DNA of 64,000 nucleotides from Flavonifractor porci (GTDB taxonomy: Bacteria; Bacillota; Clostridia; Oscillospirales; Oscillospiraceae): NCBI RefSeq assembly GCF_037572415.1, contig NZ_JBBHLB010000020.1:1-64000 (forward strand), written 5' to 3'. Numbering within the stretch: the first letter of the stretch is position 1; the number at the start of each line of letters is the position of its first letter. The position numbers and the translations under genes were made by a program. The notes under the pieces were generated by a model. It saw only the letters and a list, made by a program, of their open reading frames with translations. It was not told where the DNA came from and made no database searches. Of this stretch, positions 23,639 to 32,314 are shown in pieces.

Positions 23639-24940
23639 TTAAATCTTCCGCTTGTCGATGATGCGGACGGCCTTGCCCTCGGAGCGCTGGATGGACTTGG
23701 GGGCCACCAGACGGACCTTGGCGTAGATGCCCAGCATGGCCTTGAGGGCGGCCACCACCTGCTTCTCTTTTTCGGCCACCTGGCTCAGCTGGTCGGAGAA
23801 CATCTCCGGGGTCATCTCCACCAGCACCTCCATGGTGTCGGTGTTGTTCACCCGGTCCACGATGATCTGATAGTTGGGGGCGAAGCTCTGGCCCATGAGC
23901 ACCGTCTCGATCTGGGACGGGAACACGTTGACGCCCTTGATGATGAGCATATCGTCGCTGCGGCCCATGGGCTTGCTCATCTTCATATGGGTGCGGCCGC
24001 AGGGGCAGTCCTCATGGTGGAGCACGCAGATATCCCGGGTGCGGTAGCGCAGCAGGGGGAAGGCCTCCTTGGTAATGGAGGTGAACACCAGCTCGCCCTT
24101 GGACCCCTCGGGGAGAACCTCCCCGGTCTCGGGATCGATGATCTCGGCGATGAAGTGGTCCTCGTTGATGTGCATTCCGTTCTGGGCGGAGCATTCAAAG
24201 GCCACGCCGGGGCCGGACAGCTCGGTGAGACCGTAGATATCGTAGGCCTTGATGCCCAGGGTATGCTCAATGTTTTGGCGCATCTCCTGGCTCCAGGCCT
24301 CGGCGCCGAAGATGCCCGCCTTCAGGGGGATCTGGTCGGGGGTGAGGCCCATCTCCTTCATGCTCTCAGCCAGATAGGCGGCGTAGGAGGGGGTGCAGCA
24401 CAGGATGGTGGCGTTCAGGTCCCGGATGAACATGATCTGCCGCTCGGTATTGCCCGAGGAGGTGGGGATGGTGAGGCAGCCCACCTTGTGAGAGCCGCCG
24501 TGGAGGCCGGCGCCGCCGGTGAACAGGCCATAGCCGTAGCTCACCTGGCACACGTCTTCCTCCGTACCGCCGGCAGCCATGATGGCCCGGGCGCAACAGT
24601 CTTCCCACAAGTCGATGTCGTGCTGGGTATAGAAGGCCACCACCCGCTTGCCGGTGGTACCGGAGGTGGACTGGATGCGCACGCAATCCTTCAGGGGCCG
24701 GGCCAGCAGGCCGTAGGGATAGGCATCCCGCAGGTCGGCCTTGGTCACAAAGGGCAGCTTGTGCAGGTCGTCCACGCCCTTGATGTCCTCGGGGGTCAGG
24801 CCCTTCTCCTCCATCTTCCTGCGGTAGTAGGGGACGTTGTCCCACACATTGCGGACCTGCCTGACCAGACGCTCATCCTGCCAGGCGCGGATCTGTTCCC
24901 GGCTGGCGCATTCAATGTCTTTCTGATAGTAACGCTCCAT
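23639..24940 (-). CDS. paaK: Phenylacetate-CoA ligase
   Basis: 433 residues of the PaaK adenylate-forming family. AMP-binding loop STSGTTGKRVVAFYT, YGLTELSGPG and the C-terminal DDMLIIKGVNVFPSQIE with the terminal KAVRIIDKRKI. Links aryl-acetates and CoA with ATP. Next to IorAB it could run toward CoA release from aryl-acetyl-CoA, with energy conservation, or activate imported aryl-acetates; the sequence does not decide. Confidence 0.95.
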   Translation of the reverse strand: MERYYQKDIECASREQIRAWQDERLVRQVRNVWDNVPYYRRKMEEKGLTPEDIKGVDDLHKLPFVTKADLRDAYPYGLLARPLKDCVRIQSTSGTTGKRVVAFYTQHDIDLWEDCCARAIMAAGGTEEDVCQVSYGYGLFTGGAGLHGGSHKVGCLTIPTSSGNTERQIMFIRDLNATILCCTPSYAAYLAESMKEMGLTPDQIPLKAGIFGAEAWSQEMRQNIEHTLGIKAYDIYGLTELSGPGVAFECSAQNGMHINEDHFIAEIIDPETGEVLPEGSKGELVFTSITKEAFPLLRYRTRDICVLHHEDCPCGRTHMKMSKPMGRSDDMLIIKGVNVFPSQIETVLMGQSFAPNYQIIVDRVNNTDTMEVLVEMTPEMFSDQLSQVAEKEKQVVAALKAMLGIYAKVRLVAPKSIQRSEGKAVRIIDKRKI

Positions 24941-24961
24941 GCTTCTCTCTCTCCTCGCCGC

Positions 24962-25540
24962 TCAGGAATCTCTGCCCAGGTGGAAGGCCTTGCGGTTAAG
25001 TTCCAGGAATTTTCCCGGTACGCTGCGGGCCAGGGCCTGCTGCCAGGCCTCCTCCGGCAGGTCAAAGTACCGGGACAGACGGCCCATGAGCACCAGGTTC
25101 ACCGCCTTGGGGGAACCGGCCTCCTCGGCCAGGGCCAGGGCGTCCATGGCGTCCACCAGCACGCCGGCCTCCTTCATCTGGCCCACCAGGTCCTGGGGAT
25201 AGGCGGCGGCGCCGGTGATGACAGGCATGGGGTTGATCTGCTGGGTGTTGGTGATGATGCGTCCGCCGCTCTTGAGGAAGGCGGTGTAGCGGGCGGCTTC
25301 CAGCAGCTCAAAGGAGACGATGAAATCGGCCTCCCCCTGGTCGATGATGGGGGAGTACACCTTGTCGCCGAAGCGGACGTAGGTGACCACGCTGCCGCCC
25401 CGCTGGCTCATGCCGTGGACCTCGGATACCTTCACGTCATAGCCCTGGTCCAGCAGCAGACGGCCCAGCAGCTTGCTGGCCAGCAGGGAGCCCTGGCCGC
25501 CCACGCCTACGATCATAATATTTTTCGTATCCATGTTCAC
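24962..25540 (-). CDS. iorB: Indolepyruvate ferredoxin oxidoreductase, beta subunit
   Basis: 192 residues of the pyruvate/ketoisovalerate oxidoreductase gamma domain (IMIVGVGGQGSLLASKLLG at the N-terminus, SEVHGMSQRGGSVVTYVRFG). Pairs with IorA. Start overlaps the iorA stop by four bases. Confidence 0.95.
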   Translation of the reverse strand: MNMDTKNIMIVGVGGQGSLLASKLLGRLLLDQGYDVKVSEVHGMSQRGGSVVTYVRFGDKVYSPIIDQGEADFIVSFELLEAARYTAFLKSGGRIITNTQQINPMPVITGAAAYPQDLVGQMKEAGVLVDAMDALALAEEAGSPKAVNLVLMGRLSRYFDLPEEAWQQALARSVPGKFLELNRKAFHLGRDS

Positions 25541-27279
25541 ACCTCCTCACCCGTCTGGAGGGCATCAAACTTACACATCTGCTGGCATACGCCGCAGCCC
25601 ACGCACAGGGTGGCGTCCACCCCGGCCTTGCCGTCCGTCACCGAGATGGCGGGGCAGCCGATCTTCATGCAGGCCTTGCAGCCGGTGCATTTGGCGGTGT
25701 CTACCGTCAGGGGTGCCTTGTGCTTGACATACTTCAGCAGGGCGCAGGGCCGGCGGGAGATGACCACCGACGCCTCGGGAGCGGCCAGCTCCTCTTTGAT
25801 GACCTGCTCGCACTGGCTCAGATCGTAGGGGTCCACCACCCGCACCCGGCGGATACCCACCGCCTTGCACAGGGACTCCAGGTCGATCTTGGTGCAGGGG
25901 TCGCCCTTCAGGTTGAAGCCGGTGGTGGGGTTCTGCTGATGGCCGGTCATGCCGGTGATGGAGTTGTCCAGAATGATAACGGTGGCGTTGGACTCGTTGT
26001 AGGCGATGTTGACCAGGCCCGTAATGCCCGAGTGCATGAAGGTGGAGTCGCCGATGACCGCCACCGTCTTGCCGTCCATCTGACCGCCGGAGGCCTTCAA
26101 AAAGCCGTGGATGCCGGACACCGAGGCACCCATACAGATGGTGGAGTCGATGGCGGACAGGGGAGCCACCGCGCCCAGGGTATAGCAGCCGATGTCGCCC
26201 AGCACGGTGAGCTTCATCTTGTTGAGGGTGTAGAACAGGCCGCGGTGGGGGCAGCCGGCGCACATGACGGGGGGACGGTTGGGGATGGCGGTCTCCAGGG
26301 CCTTGCCTGCCTCAGGCGGGGTACCCAGCTTGGCGGCCACTTTGTTCTGGCTCAGCTCGTCGATGAGGGAGAAGGAGGACTTGCCCTCCGCCTCCAGGCC
26401 CAGCTCCCGGCACCAGGTCTCCAGGAAGCCGTCCAGCTCCTCCACCACCACCAGCTTGTCCACGCCGGCGGCGAAGTCCCGGATCAGCTTGGAGGGCAGA
26501 GGCCACACCATGCCCAGCTTGAGAACGGGGTATTTGTCTCCCACCACTTCCTTCACATACTGGTAGCTGGTGGAGGCGGTAATGATGCCCATGGAGGTGT
26601 CGCTGCCGTTCTCCACCCGGTTCAGGGGGCAGCTCTCTGCCCAGTCGGCCAGGGCCTGGGTGCGCTGCTCCACCACCGGGTGGCGCAGCTTGGCATAGCC
26701 GGGCATCATGATGTACTTGGCAGGGTTCTTCTCGTAGGGCCGGGCGGGGGGCTCTACCCGCTCACCGGTCTCCACCACGCTCTGGGAGTGGGACACACGG
26801 GTGCACATCTTGAGGAGCACCGGGGTATCGAACTGCTCGGACAGCTCATAGGCCGCCTTGGTGAAGGCCAGAGCCTCGGCAGAGTCGGCGGGCTCCAGCA
26901 TGGGCAGCTTGGCCGAGCGGGCGTAGTGGCGGGAGTCCTGCTCGTTTTGAGAGGAGTGCATCCCGGCATCGTCGGCCACGGCGATGACCATGCCGGCGTT
27001 GACGCCGGTATAAGCGATGGTGAACAGAGGATCGGCGGCCACGTTGAGGCCAACGTGCTTCATGCCGCAGAAGGACCGCTTGCCCGCCAGACAGGCGCCG
27101 AAGGCGGTCTCCATGGCCACCTTCTCGTTGGGGGCCCATTCGGCGTACACCTCGGGGAACTTGGCTGCCGCCTCGGTGATCTCAGTGCTGGGGGTGCCTG
27201 GGTAACTGGAGACAACGGCGCAGCCTGCCTCATAGAGGCCCCGGGCCACGGCTTCGTTGCCGAGCATCAGGGTTTTCAT
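25537..27279 (-). CDS. iorA: Indolepyruvate ferredoxin oxidoreductase, alpha subunit
   Basis: 580 residues. N-terminal pyrimidine-binding domain (SSYPGTPSTEITE), TPP domain with GDIGCYTLG and GDSTFMHSGITGL...N (GDS-x25-N type), C-terminal 2[4Fe-4S] ferredoxin (CTGCKACMKIGCP, CVGCGVCQQMC). Oxidatively decarboxylates aryl-pyruvates to aryl-acetyl-CoA, reducing ferredoxin. ATG 27279 follows AAGGAG; the upstream in-frame codons belong to the leader. A terminator hairpin sits in that leader. Confidence 0.97.
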   Translation of the reverse strand: MKTLMLGNEAVARGLYEAGCAVVSSYPGTPSTEITEAAAKFPEVYAEWAPNEKVAMETAFGACLAGKRSFCGMKHVGLNVAADPLFTIAYTGVNAGMVIAVADDAGMHSSQNEQDSRHYARSAKLPMLEPADSAEALAFTKAAYELSEQFDTPVLLKMCTRVSHSQSVVETGERVEPPARPYEKNPAKYIMMPGYAKLRHPVVEQRTQALADWAESCPLNRVENGSDTSMGIITASTSYQYVKEVVGDKYPVLKLGMVWPLPSKLIRDFAAGVDKLVVVEELDGFLETWCRELGLEAEGKSSFSLIDELSQNKVAAKLGTPPEAGKALETAIPNRPPVMCAGCPHRGLFYTLNKMKLTVLGDIGCYTLGAVAPLSAIDSTICMGASVSGIHGFLKASGGQMDGKTVAVIGDSTFMHSGITGLVNIAYNESNATVIILDNSITGMTGHQQNPTTGFNLKGDPCTKIDLESLCKAVGIRRVRVVDPYDLSQCEQVIKEELAAPEASVVISRRPCALLKYVKHKAPLTVDTAKCTGCKACMKIGCPAISVTDGKAGVDATLCVGCGVCQQMCKFDALQTGEEV

Positions 27280-27310
27280 GGTGCATTTCTCCTTTTCCAG
27301 AGGCGATCGG

Positions 27311-27348
27311 AAAATAAAAAACGTCCTCTGCATCGGATGCAGAGGACG
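27311..27348 (-). terminator. Leader terminator (possible attenuator) of iorA
   Basis: Perfect 13-base inverted repeat CGTCCTCTGCATC (27322-27334/27336-27348) followed by TTTTTT on the minus strand. It lies between a good promoter and the iorA ribosome site, only about 37 bases before the ATG, leaving no room for another promoter. Either it ends the symporter transcript or it attenuates iorA. Confidence 0.75.
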
Positions 27349-27407
27349 ACGATTTTCCGGCGAAACGGCCTCTACCTGGTTCCGTTCTCGCAAATTTGAA
27401 CGGTATT

Positions 27408-27436
27408 ACTTTATCACTTTTTGTCGGTAAAGTCAA
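27408..27436 (-). promoter_or_regulatory. Promoter of iorA operon
   Basis: Minus strand TTGACT (27431-27436), 17-base spacer, TAAAGT (27408-27413). The -35 overlaps the stop codon of the upstream symporter gene. It gives a leader of roughly 120 bases. Confidence 0.75.
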
Positions 27437-29019
27437 ATCTTTTTTACAGGACCTTCCTCTGCCAGATCGTCCCTGGGACCGATGGAGTCGGTGACCGCCA
27501 CGGTGACGGTGCGCTCATAGCAGGAGAAGATCTCCTTCACCCGGCCGGGGCCGGGGGCGGGGGTAAACAGGCTGACCACCGGCACGATGATCAGGCCTGC
27601 CAGCATACAGAAGGCGCCGCAGTTGATGGGGGACTGGAGTACCGGCGGGAACCAGGCCCCGGCGAAGATGTTGGCCAGCATGACGGCGGTGGAGAAAAGG
27701 AAGCACACGGCGCAGGCGGCCTTGGTGGTGCGCCTCCAGTACAGTCCGTAGAGGAAGGGAGCCAGGAAGGCCCCGGCCAGAGCGCCCCAGGACACCCCCA
27801 TGAGCTGGGCGATGAAGGTCAGGTTGGACCGGTACTGTACAATGGCCAGTACCACGGAAATGGCGATGAACATCACCACCAGGGAGCGCATCCAGCGGAC
27901 CTGCCGGCGTTCATCCATGTCCTTAATGAGGTTGTCCTTGATAAAGTCCAGTGTGAGGGTGGAACTGGAGGCCAGCACCAGGGAGGACAGGGTGGACATG
28001 GAGGCCGAGAGCACCAGAATGACCACCACCGCAATGAGGATGGAGGGCAGGCCGGAGAGCATGGCGGGGATGATGGAGTCGTAGCCCTGGGCGGCCACCG
28101 TCTCCGGGGTGGAGAAGAGCCGCCCGAAGCCGCCCAGGAAGTAGCAGCCTCCCGCCACCACCAGGGCGAAGGCGGTGGAGATCACGGTGCCCTTGGTGAT
28201 GGCCGACTCGCTCTTGATGGCGTAGAACTTCTGCACCATCTGGGGCAGGCCCCAGGTGCCCAGGCTGGTGAGCACCACCACGCCTATGAGGCTGGGCAGG
28301 TCGGGGCCGAAAAAGGAGGCGAACACACCGGGGGTATCGGACACGGCGGGGTCGCTGACCCGGGCCAGGGCATCCAGGGCTCCGGTCAGACCGCCCTGGG
28401 TGTTGAGTACCGCGGCGATGACGGCGAGGATGCCGAAGATCATGATGATGCCCTGGATAAAATCGTTGATGGCGGTAGCCATATAGCCTCCGGCGATGAC
28501 GTACACCCCGGTGAGTACCGCCATTACCACCACGCACACGGCGTAGTCGATGTCGAAGGCCATGGCGAAGAGCCGGGACAGGCCGTTGTACAGGCTGGCG
28601 GTGTAGGGGATGAGGAAGATGAAGATAATGACGGAGGCGGTGATCTTCAGCCTGCTGCTGTCAAAGCGGCGGCCGAAGAACTCGGGCATGGTGGCGCTGT
28701 CCAGGTGCTGGGTCATGATGCGGGTGCGCCGGCCCAGCACCACCCAGGCCAGCAGGGAGCCCAGAAAGGCGTTGCCCAGGCCCGCCCAGGTGGCGGCGAT
28801 GCCGAAGCGCCAGCCGAACTGGCCGGCGTAGCCCACAAAGACCACGGCGGAGAAGTAGCTGGTGCCGTAGGCGAAGGCGGTGAGCCAGGGCCCCACCGAC
28901 CGGCCTCCCAGCACGAAGCCGTTGACGTCGGTGGTGTGGCGGCGGCAGTACAGCCCGATGCCCACCATGACGGCGAAAAACAGGATGAGCAGGGATACCT
29001 TGATGAGCATATCGGTCAC
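27433..29019 (-). CDS. Sodium:solute symporter (SSS family)
   Basis: 528 residues, about 13 membrane segments. Family features DVNGFVLGGRSVGPWLTAFAYGTSYFSAVVFVGYAG and GGYMATAINDFIQGIIMIFG. Lies 33 bases after the acyl-CoA ligase, so it probably imports that enzyme's carboxylate substrate. PanF/PutP-type proteins share this layout; the substrate is unknown. Confidence 0.92.
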   Translation of the reverse strand: MTDMLIKVSLLILFFAVMVGIGLYCRRHTTDVNGFVLGGRSVGPWLTAFAYGTSYFSAVVFVGYAGQFGWRFGIAATWAGLGNAFLGSLLAWVVLGRRTRIMTQHLDSATMPEFFGRRFDSSRLKITASVIIFIFLIPYTASLYNGLSRLFAMAFDIDYAVCVVVMAVLTGVYVIAGGYMATAINDFIQGIIMIFGILAVIAAVLNTQGGLTGALDALARVSDPAVSDTPGVFASFFGPDLPSLIGVVVLTSLGTWGLPQMVQKFYAIKSESAITKGTVISTAFALVVAGGCYFLGGFGRLFSTPETVAAQGYDSIIPAMLSGLPSILIAVVVILVLSASMSTLSSLVLASSSTLTLDFIKDNLIKDMDERRQVRWMRSLVVMFIAISVVLAIVQYRSNLTFIAQLMGVSWGALAGAFLAPFLYGLYWRRTTKAACAVCFLFSTAVMLANIFAGAWFPPVLQSPINCGAFCMLAGLIIVPVVSLFTPAPGPGRVKEIFSCYERTVTVAVTDSIGPRDDLAEEGPVKKI

Positions 29020-29052
29020 AGGGGAACACTCCTCGCTGCCCGGTGGGCCGGA

Positions 29053-30690
29053 TCAGTTGGAGATCTGAGCCTCCACCAGACGGCCGTGGCAGTATTTCTC
29101 GCGCAGCACCGGCTTTTCGATCTTGCCGGTGGGGTTGCGGGGCACATGGTCGAAGATGATCTTCCGGGGCCGCTTGTACCGGGGCAGCTCCTGACAGAAG
29201 GAATTGATCTCCTCCTCGGTGCAGGAGACACCCTCCTTCACCTCCACAATGGCGGCGGCAATCTCGCCCAGCCGGGGATCGGGCAGGCCGATGACCGCCA
29301 CGTCCTTCAGCTTGTCGAACTTCCGCAGGAAGTCCTCGATCTGTACCGGGTACAGGTTCTCGCCGCCGGAGATGACCACGTCCTTCTTCCGATCCACCAG
29401 ATAGATGAAACCGTCCTCATCCACCTGGGCCATGTCGCCGGTGTACAGCCAGTCCCCCTTGAGGACCTCGGCGGTGGCTTCCGGGTTCTTGTAGTAGCAC
29501 TGCATGACGCCGGGGCCGCAGACGATGAGCTCGCCCACCTGGCCCTGGGGCACCTCCACACCGTGCTCGTCCACCACCTTGGCACTCCACAGATAGCCCG
29601 GCTTGCCGATGGCGCCCACCTTGCCGATGTTCTCCACCCCCAGATGGACGCAGCCGGGGCCGATGGACTCGGAGAGGCCGTAGTTGGTGTCATACTGGTG
29701 GTGGGGGAAGAGCTTCTTCCAACGGTGGATCAGGCTGGGCGGCACCGGCTGGGCGCCGATGTGCATGAGCCGCCATTGGTCCAGCAGATAGTCGTCCAGC
29801 TTGACCCGGCCGCTGTCGATGGCGTCCAGAATGTCCTGGGCCCAGGGCACCAGCAGCCACACGATGGTACATTTCTCCTCGGTGACCGCCCGGAGGATCC
29901 ACTCCGGGGACACCCCTCGCAGCAGCACGGCCTTGCTGCCGCTGACCAGGGAGCCGAACCAGTGCATCTTGGCGCCGGTGTGGTACAGGGGCGGGATGCA
30001 GAGGAACACATCCTCATGGGTCTGGCCGTGGTGGTGCTGTTCGGTGAGGCAGGAGGAGAACAGGGCCTTGTGGTTATGTAGAATGGCCTTGGGGAAGCCG
30101 GTGGTGCCCGAGGAGAAGTAGATGGCCGCCAGATCGCTCAGCTCCAGATGGACCGGAGGGGGCTCAATGGAGCAGTACATCACCAGCTCCCGGTAGCTCT
30201 CGGCAAAGTCAGGAGTGCGGTTGCCCACATGGAACCACTGGCGCACCCGGCCCAGCTGGGGGAGGATGGGCTCCAGCCGGTCGATGAACTCGGGGCCGAA
30301 CACCAGGGTCTCCACGTCGGCCAGATCCAGACAGTAGCGGATCTCGTCGGAGGAATAGCGGAAGTTCATGGGCACCGCCAGACAGCCCGCCTTCAGGATG
30401 CCGAAATACACCGGCAGCCACTCCAGGCAGTTCATCAGCAGGATGCCCACCTTGGCGCCCCGCTTCAGGCCCCGGCTGAGCAGCAGGTTGGCAAAGCGGT
30501 TGGCCTTCTTGTCAAACTGGCCCCAGGTGATCTCCCGGCGGTAGGGCTCGTCGGGACGGTTGCGCTCGATGAGGCTGAACTCCCGCCAGGTGGTGGCCTT
30601 GTCCCGCTCCTCCGAGGGGTTGATCTCCACCAGGGCGGGCTCGTCCCGGTACAGCCGGGCATTGCGCTCCAGAAAGTCTGTGATAACCAT
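29053..30690 (-). CDS. Acyl-CoA synthetase (AMP-forming)
   Basis: 545 residues of the ANL superfamily. A3 loop YFSSGTTGFPKAIL, A5 YGLSESIGPGC, A7/A8 GDWLYTGDMAQVDEDGFIYLVDRKKDVVISGGENLYPVQIE, and catalytic Lys in PTGKIEKPVL. Activates a carboxylic acid as CoA thioester. Medium or long chain fatty acid, carnitine-like or steroid acids are all possible. ATG 30690 after AAGGAG. First gene of a two-gene operon with the symporter. Confidence 0.92.
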   Translation of the reverse strand: MVITDFLERNARLYRDEPALVEINPSEERDKATTWREFSLIERNRPDEPYRREITWGQFDKKANRFANLLLSRGLKRGAKVGILLMNCLEWLPVYFGILKAGCLAVPMNFRYSSDEIRYCLDLADVETLVFGPEFIDRLEPILPQLGRVRQWFHVGNRTPDFAESYRELVMYCSIEPPPVHLELSDLAAIYFSSGTTGFPKAILHNHKALFSSCLTEQHHHGQTHEDVFLCIPPLYHTGAKMHWFGSLVSGSKAVLLRGVSPEWILRAVTEEKCTIVWLLVPWAQDILDAIDSGRVKLDDYLLDQWRLMHIGAQPVPPSLIHRWKKLFPHHQYDTNYGLSESIGPGCVHLGVENIGKVGAIGKPGYLWSAKVVDEHGVEVPQGQVGELIVCGPGVMQCYYKNPEATAEVLKGDWLYTGDMAQVDEDGFIYLVDRKKDVVISGGENLYPVQIEDFLRKFDKLKDVAVIGLPDPRLGEIAAAIVEVKEGVSCTEEEINSFCQELPRYKRPRKIIFDHVPRNPTGKIEKPVLREKYCHGRLVEAQISN

Positions 30691-30777
30691 GACAGCTGAC
30701 TCCTTTGCACCTCCCGGTCCCGCACAGCGGGGCAGGGGAGGCGGATGTTTTTTCAACTGGAAATTGTATCGTTGTGT

Positions 30778-30806
30778 ATTTTACTGCTTTAAAGCGAAAA
30801 AGTCAA
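30778..30806 (-). promoter_or_regulatory. Promoter of the acyl-CoA ligase operon
   Basis: Minus strand TTGACT (30801-30806), 17-base spacer, TAAAAT (30778-30783), about 90 bases before ATG 30690. Confidence 0.75.
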
Positions 30807-30831
30807 GGGGGAACCAGATGGTTTGCTCCGG

Positions 30832-30860
30832 TTGAAAAACAGGGACGGCTATGTTATATT
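30832..30860 (+). promoter_or_regulatory. Promoter of the zinc-ribbon gene
   Basis: TTGAAA (30832-30837), 17-base spacer, TATATT (30855-30860), about 55 bases before the start codon. Confidence 0.75.
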
Positions 30861-30916
30861 GTGAGAGAAATCAAACCCGAGGTCCCCTTTGGGGCGCAGG
30901 CGAAAGGAGCATGAAT

Positions 30917-31369
30917 ATGTCTCAGTTTTTGGATGGGATCGGCAAGCGGCTGTCCGACGCGGGGCAGGGCGTGGCCAAGCACACCAAGAACTTTACGGAG
31001 GTGACCCGGCTCAACGGAGCCATTGCTGAGCAGGAGCGAAAAGCGGACGCATTGCTGCGGGAGCTGGGACAGGCCTGCTACGACCGGCATCAGAACGACC
31101 CGGACTATGCGTATGCCGCTCAGATCGAGGGAGTCCGGGCCGCCTATGCCCAGATCGCCCAGTATCAGGCGCAGATCCGCCAGATCAAAGGGATCCGGCT
31201 GTGTCCGGAGTGCGGGGCGGAGGTAGGCCCTGATTCCGCTTTCTGCGGGGGCTGCGGAGCCAAGATGGAGCCTTCCGCCGCGCAGGGCGGCCGGACTTGT
31301 CCCAAGTGCGGCAGTCCGGCGGACGGGGACAGCCTGTTCTGCGCCGCCTGCGGTACCCGGCTGGAGTAA
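30917..31369 (+). CDS. Coiled-coil protein with two zinc ribbons
   Basis: 150 residues. Helical N-terminal half (SQFLDGIGKRLSDAGQGVAKHTKNFTEVTRLNGAIAEQE) followed by two CxxC...CxxC zinc ribbons (CPECGAEVGPDSAFCGGCG and CPKCGSPADGDSLFCAACG). ATG 30917 sits eight bases after AAAGGAG; ATG 30911 is only two bases away. Common in Firmicutes, function unknown; protein or RNA interaction is likely. Confidence 0.85.
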   Translation: MSQFLDGIGKRLSDAGQGVAKHTKNFTEVTRLNGAIAEQERKADALLRELGQACYDRHQNDPDYAYAAQIEGVRAAYAQIAQYQAQIRQIKGIRLCPECGAEVGPDSAFCGGCGAKMEPSAAQGGRTCPKCGSPADGDSLFCAACGTRLE

Positions 31370-31387
31370 TACCGTCATCAGAGGAAG

Positions 31388-31419
31388 AAAAAGCCGGATG
31401 GCGTTGCCATCCGGCTTTT
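31388..31419 (+). terminator. Terminator after zinc-ribbon gene
   Basis: AAAAGCCGGATGGC/GCCATCCGGCTTTT around GTT; T4 tail. Confidence 0.85.
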
Positions 31420-31585
31420 CTGCGGTGTTGATCAGTTGACAAACAGGGATGTGCGCTTTTTGAAAGAGGGGCGTACACCAGATCACCGGCGTCGCCATTG
31501 GCACGGTAGCCGCCGGTAGGAGGAGGCGTGGTTGGGGTGTCCGCTGGCAGGAGAAAGCGTCGGCCTGGAGATCCTGGAATGTGCG

Positions 31586-31614
31586 TTGCCTCGGACGGGC
31601 GGCTGCGGTATAAT
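31586..31614 (+). promoter_or_regulatory. Promoter of the macrodomain gene
   Basis: TTGCCT (31586-31591), 17-base spacer, consensus TATAAT (31609-31614), about 38 bases before ATG 31653. The rest of the 283-base gap (31370-31652) holds only the preceding terminator. Confidence 0.8.
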
Positions 31615-31652
31615 GACCGAAGGACAAAGCGAGATTATGGGGAGGAAGGACT

Positions 31653-32159
31653 ATGAAGCTGAAACTGGTGCAGGGGGATATTACTACCCTGAGGGTGGAC
31701 GCTATTGCCAACGCCGCCAACAGCACCCTGCTGGGCGGCGGGGGTGTGGACGGCTGCATCCACCGGGCGGCGGGGCCGGAGCTGCTGGCCGAGTGCCGCA
31801 CCTTGGGCGGCTGCCCCACCGGGGAGGCCAAAATCACGGGGAGCTACAATCTGCCCAGCAAATATGTGATCCACACCGTGGGCCCCGTATGGCACGGCGG
31901 CAGCCACGGCGAGCGGGAAGCCCTGGTCAGCTGCTACCGCAACAGCCTGGCCCTGGCCCAGAAACACGGATGCGCCACGGTGGCCTTCCCCCTTATCTCC
32001 GCCGGGGTGTACGGCTATCCCAAGGAGGAGGCCCTGGAGGTGGCCATCACCAGCATCCGCAAGTTCGCCGGGGCGGACATGACGGTCTGTCTGGTGGCCT
32101 ATGATTCCCCCACCTTCCGGCTGGGGCAGCAGGTGCTGGCCCGTCTGGACCAGGGCTGA
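31653..32159 (+). CDS. Macrodomain ADP-ribose-binding protein
   Basis: 168 residues, complete MacroD-type domain: VQGDITTLRVDAIANAANSTLLGGGGVDGCIHRAAG (substrate loop 1) and PLISAGVYGYPKEEAL (loop 2). Enzymes of this class hydrolyse O-acetyl-ADP-ribose or mono-ADP-ribose from proteins. It stands alone with its own promoter; no ADP-ribosyltransferase, sirtuin or NADAR partner lies nearby. Confidence 0.94.
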   Translation: MKLKLVQGDITTLRVDAIANAANSTLLGGGGVDGCIHRAAGPELLAECRTLGGCPTGEAKITGSYNLPSKYVIHTVGPVWHGGSHGEREALVSCYRNSLALAQKHGCATVAFPLISAGVYGYPKEEALEVAITSIRKFAGADMTVCLVAYDSPTFRLGQQVLARLDQG

Positions 32160-32234
32160 AAACCGACCTGGACCCGGCCGGAAAAGCGACCGCGACCCGG
32201 TCGGAAAACCGGCTAGGACCCGGTCGGAAAAGCG
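32159..32234. repeat. 23-bp tandem repeat (three units plus a partial)
   Basis: Units 32159-32181, 32182-32204 and 32205-32227 share the pattern AAAA-SCG--C--GACCCGG-CGG, and a fourth starts AAAAGCG. The first unit overlaps the macrodomain stop codon. GGACCCGGTCGG-type units are individually near-palindromic, so the transcript would fold into a chain of small hairpins. Confidence 0.8.
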
Positions 32235-32314
32235 TCCCCTAACAACCTAAGGGAACAACAAGAGAGAACGACCTTCTGAACGAAGGACGAAGAGAAAGCA
32301 GGAGAAGAAAAGAC

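Noticed and set aside
27421..30081. Very long plus-strand open frame opposite the symporter and ligase genes
   Set aside because: It is Gly/His/Gln-rich, has no family motifs and no ribosome site, and mirrors the GC-biased codons of the real minus-strand genes. The same applies to long antisense frames at 23192-25828 and 37886-40294 on the plus strand and 14647-16905 on the minus strand.
31436..31465. TTGACA before the macrodomain gene
   Set aside because: No acceptable -10 lies 16-18 bases downstream. The TTGCCT/TATAAT pair at 31586-31614 is far better.
32159..32234. CRISPR-like array
   Set aside because: The 23-bp units are directly adjacent with no unique spacers, and no cas genes are present in the window.
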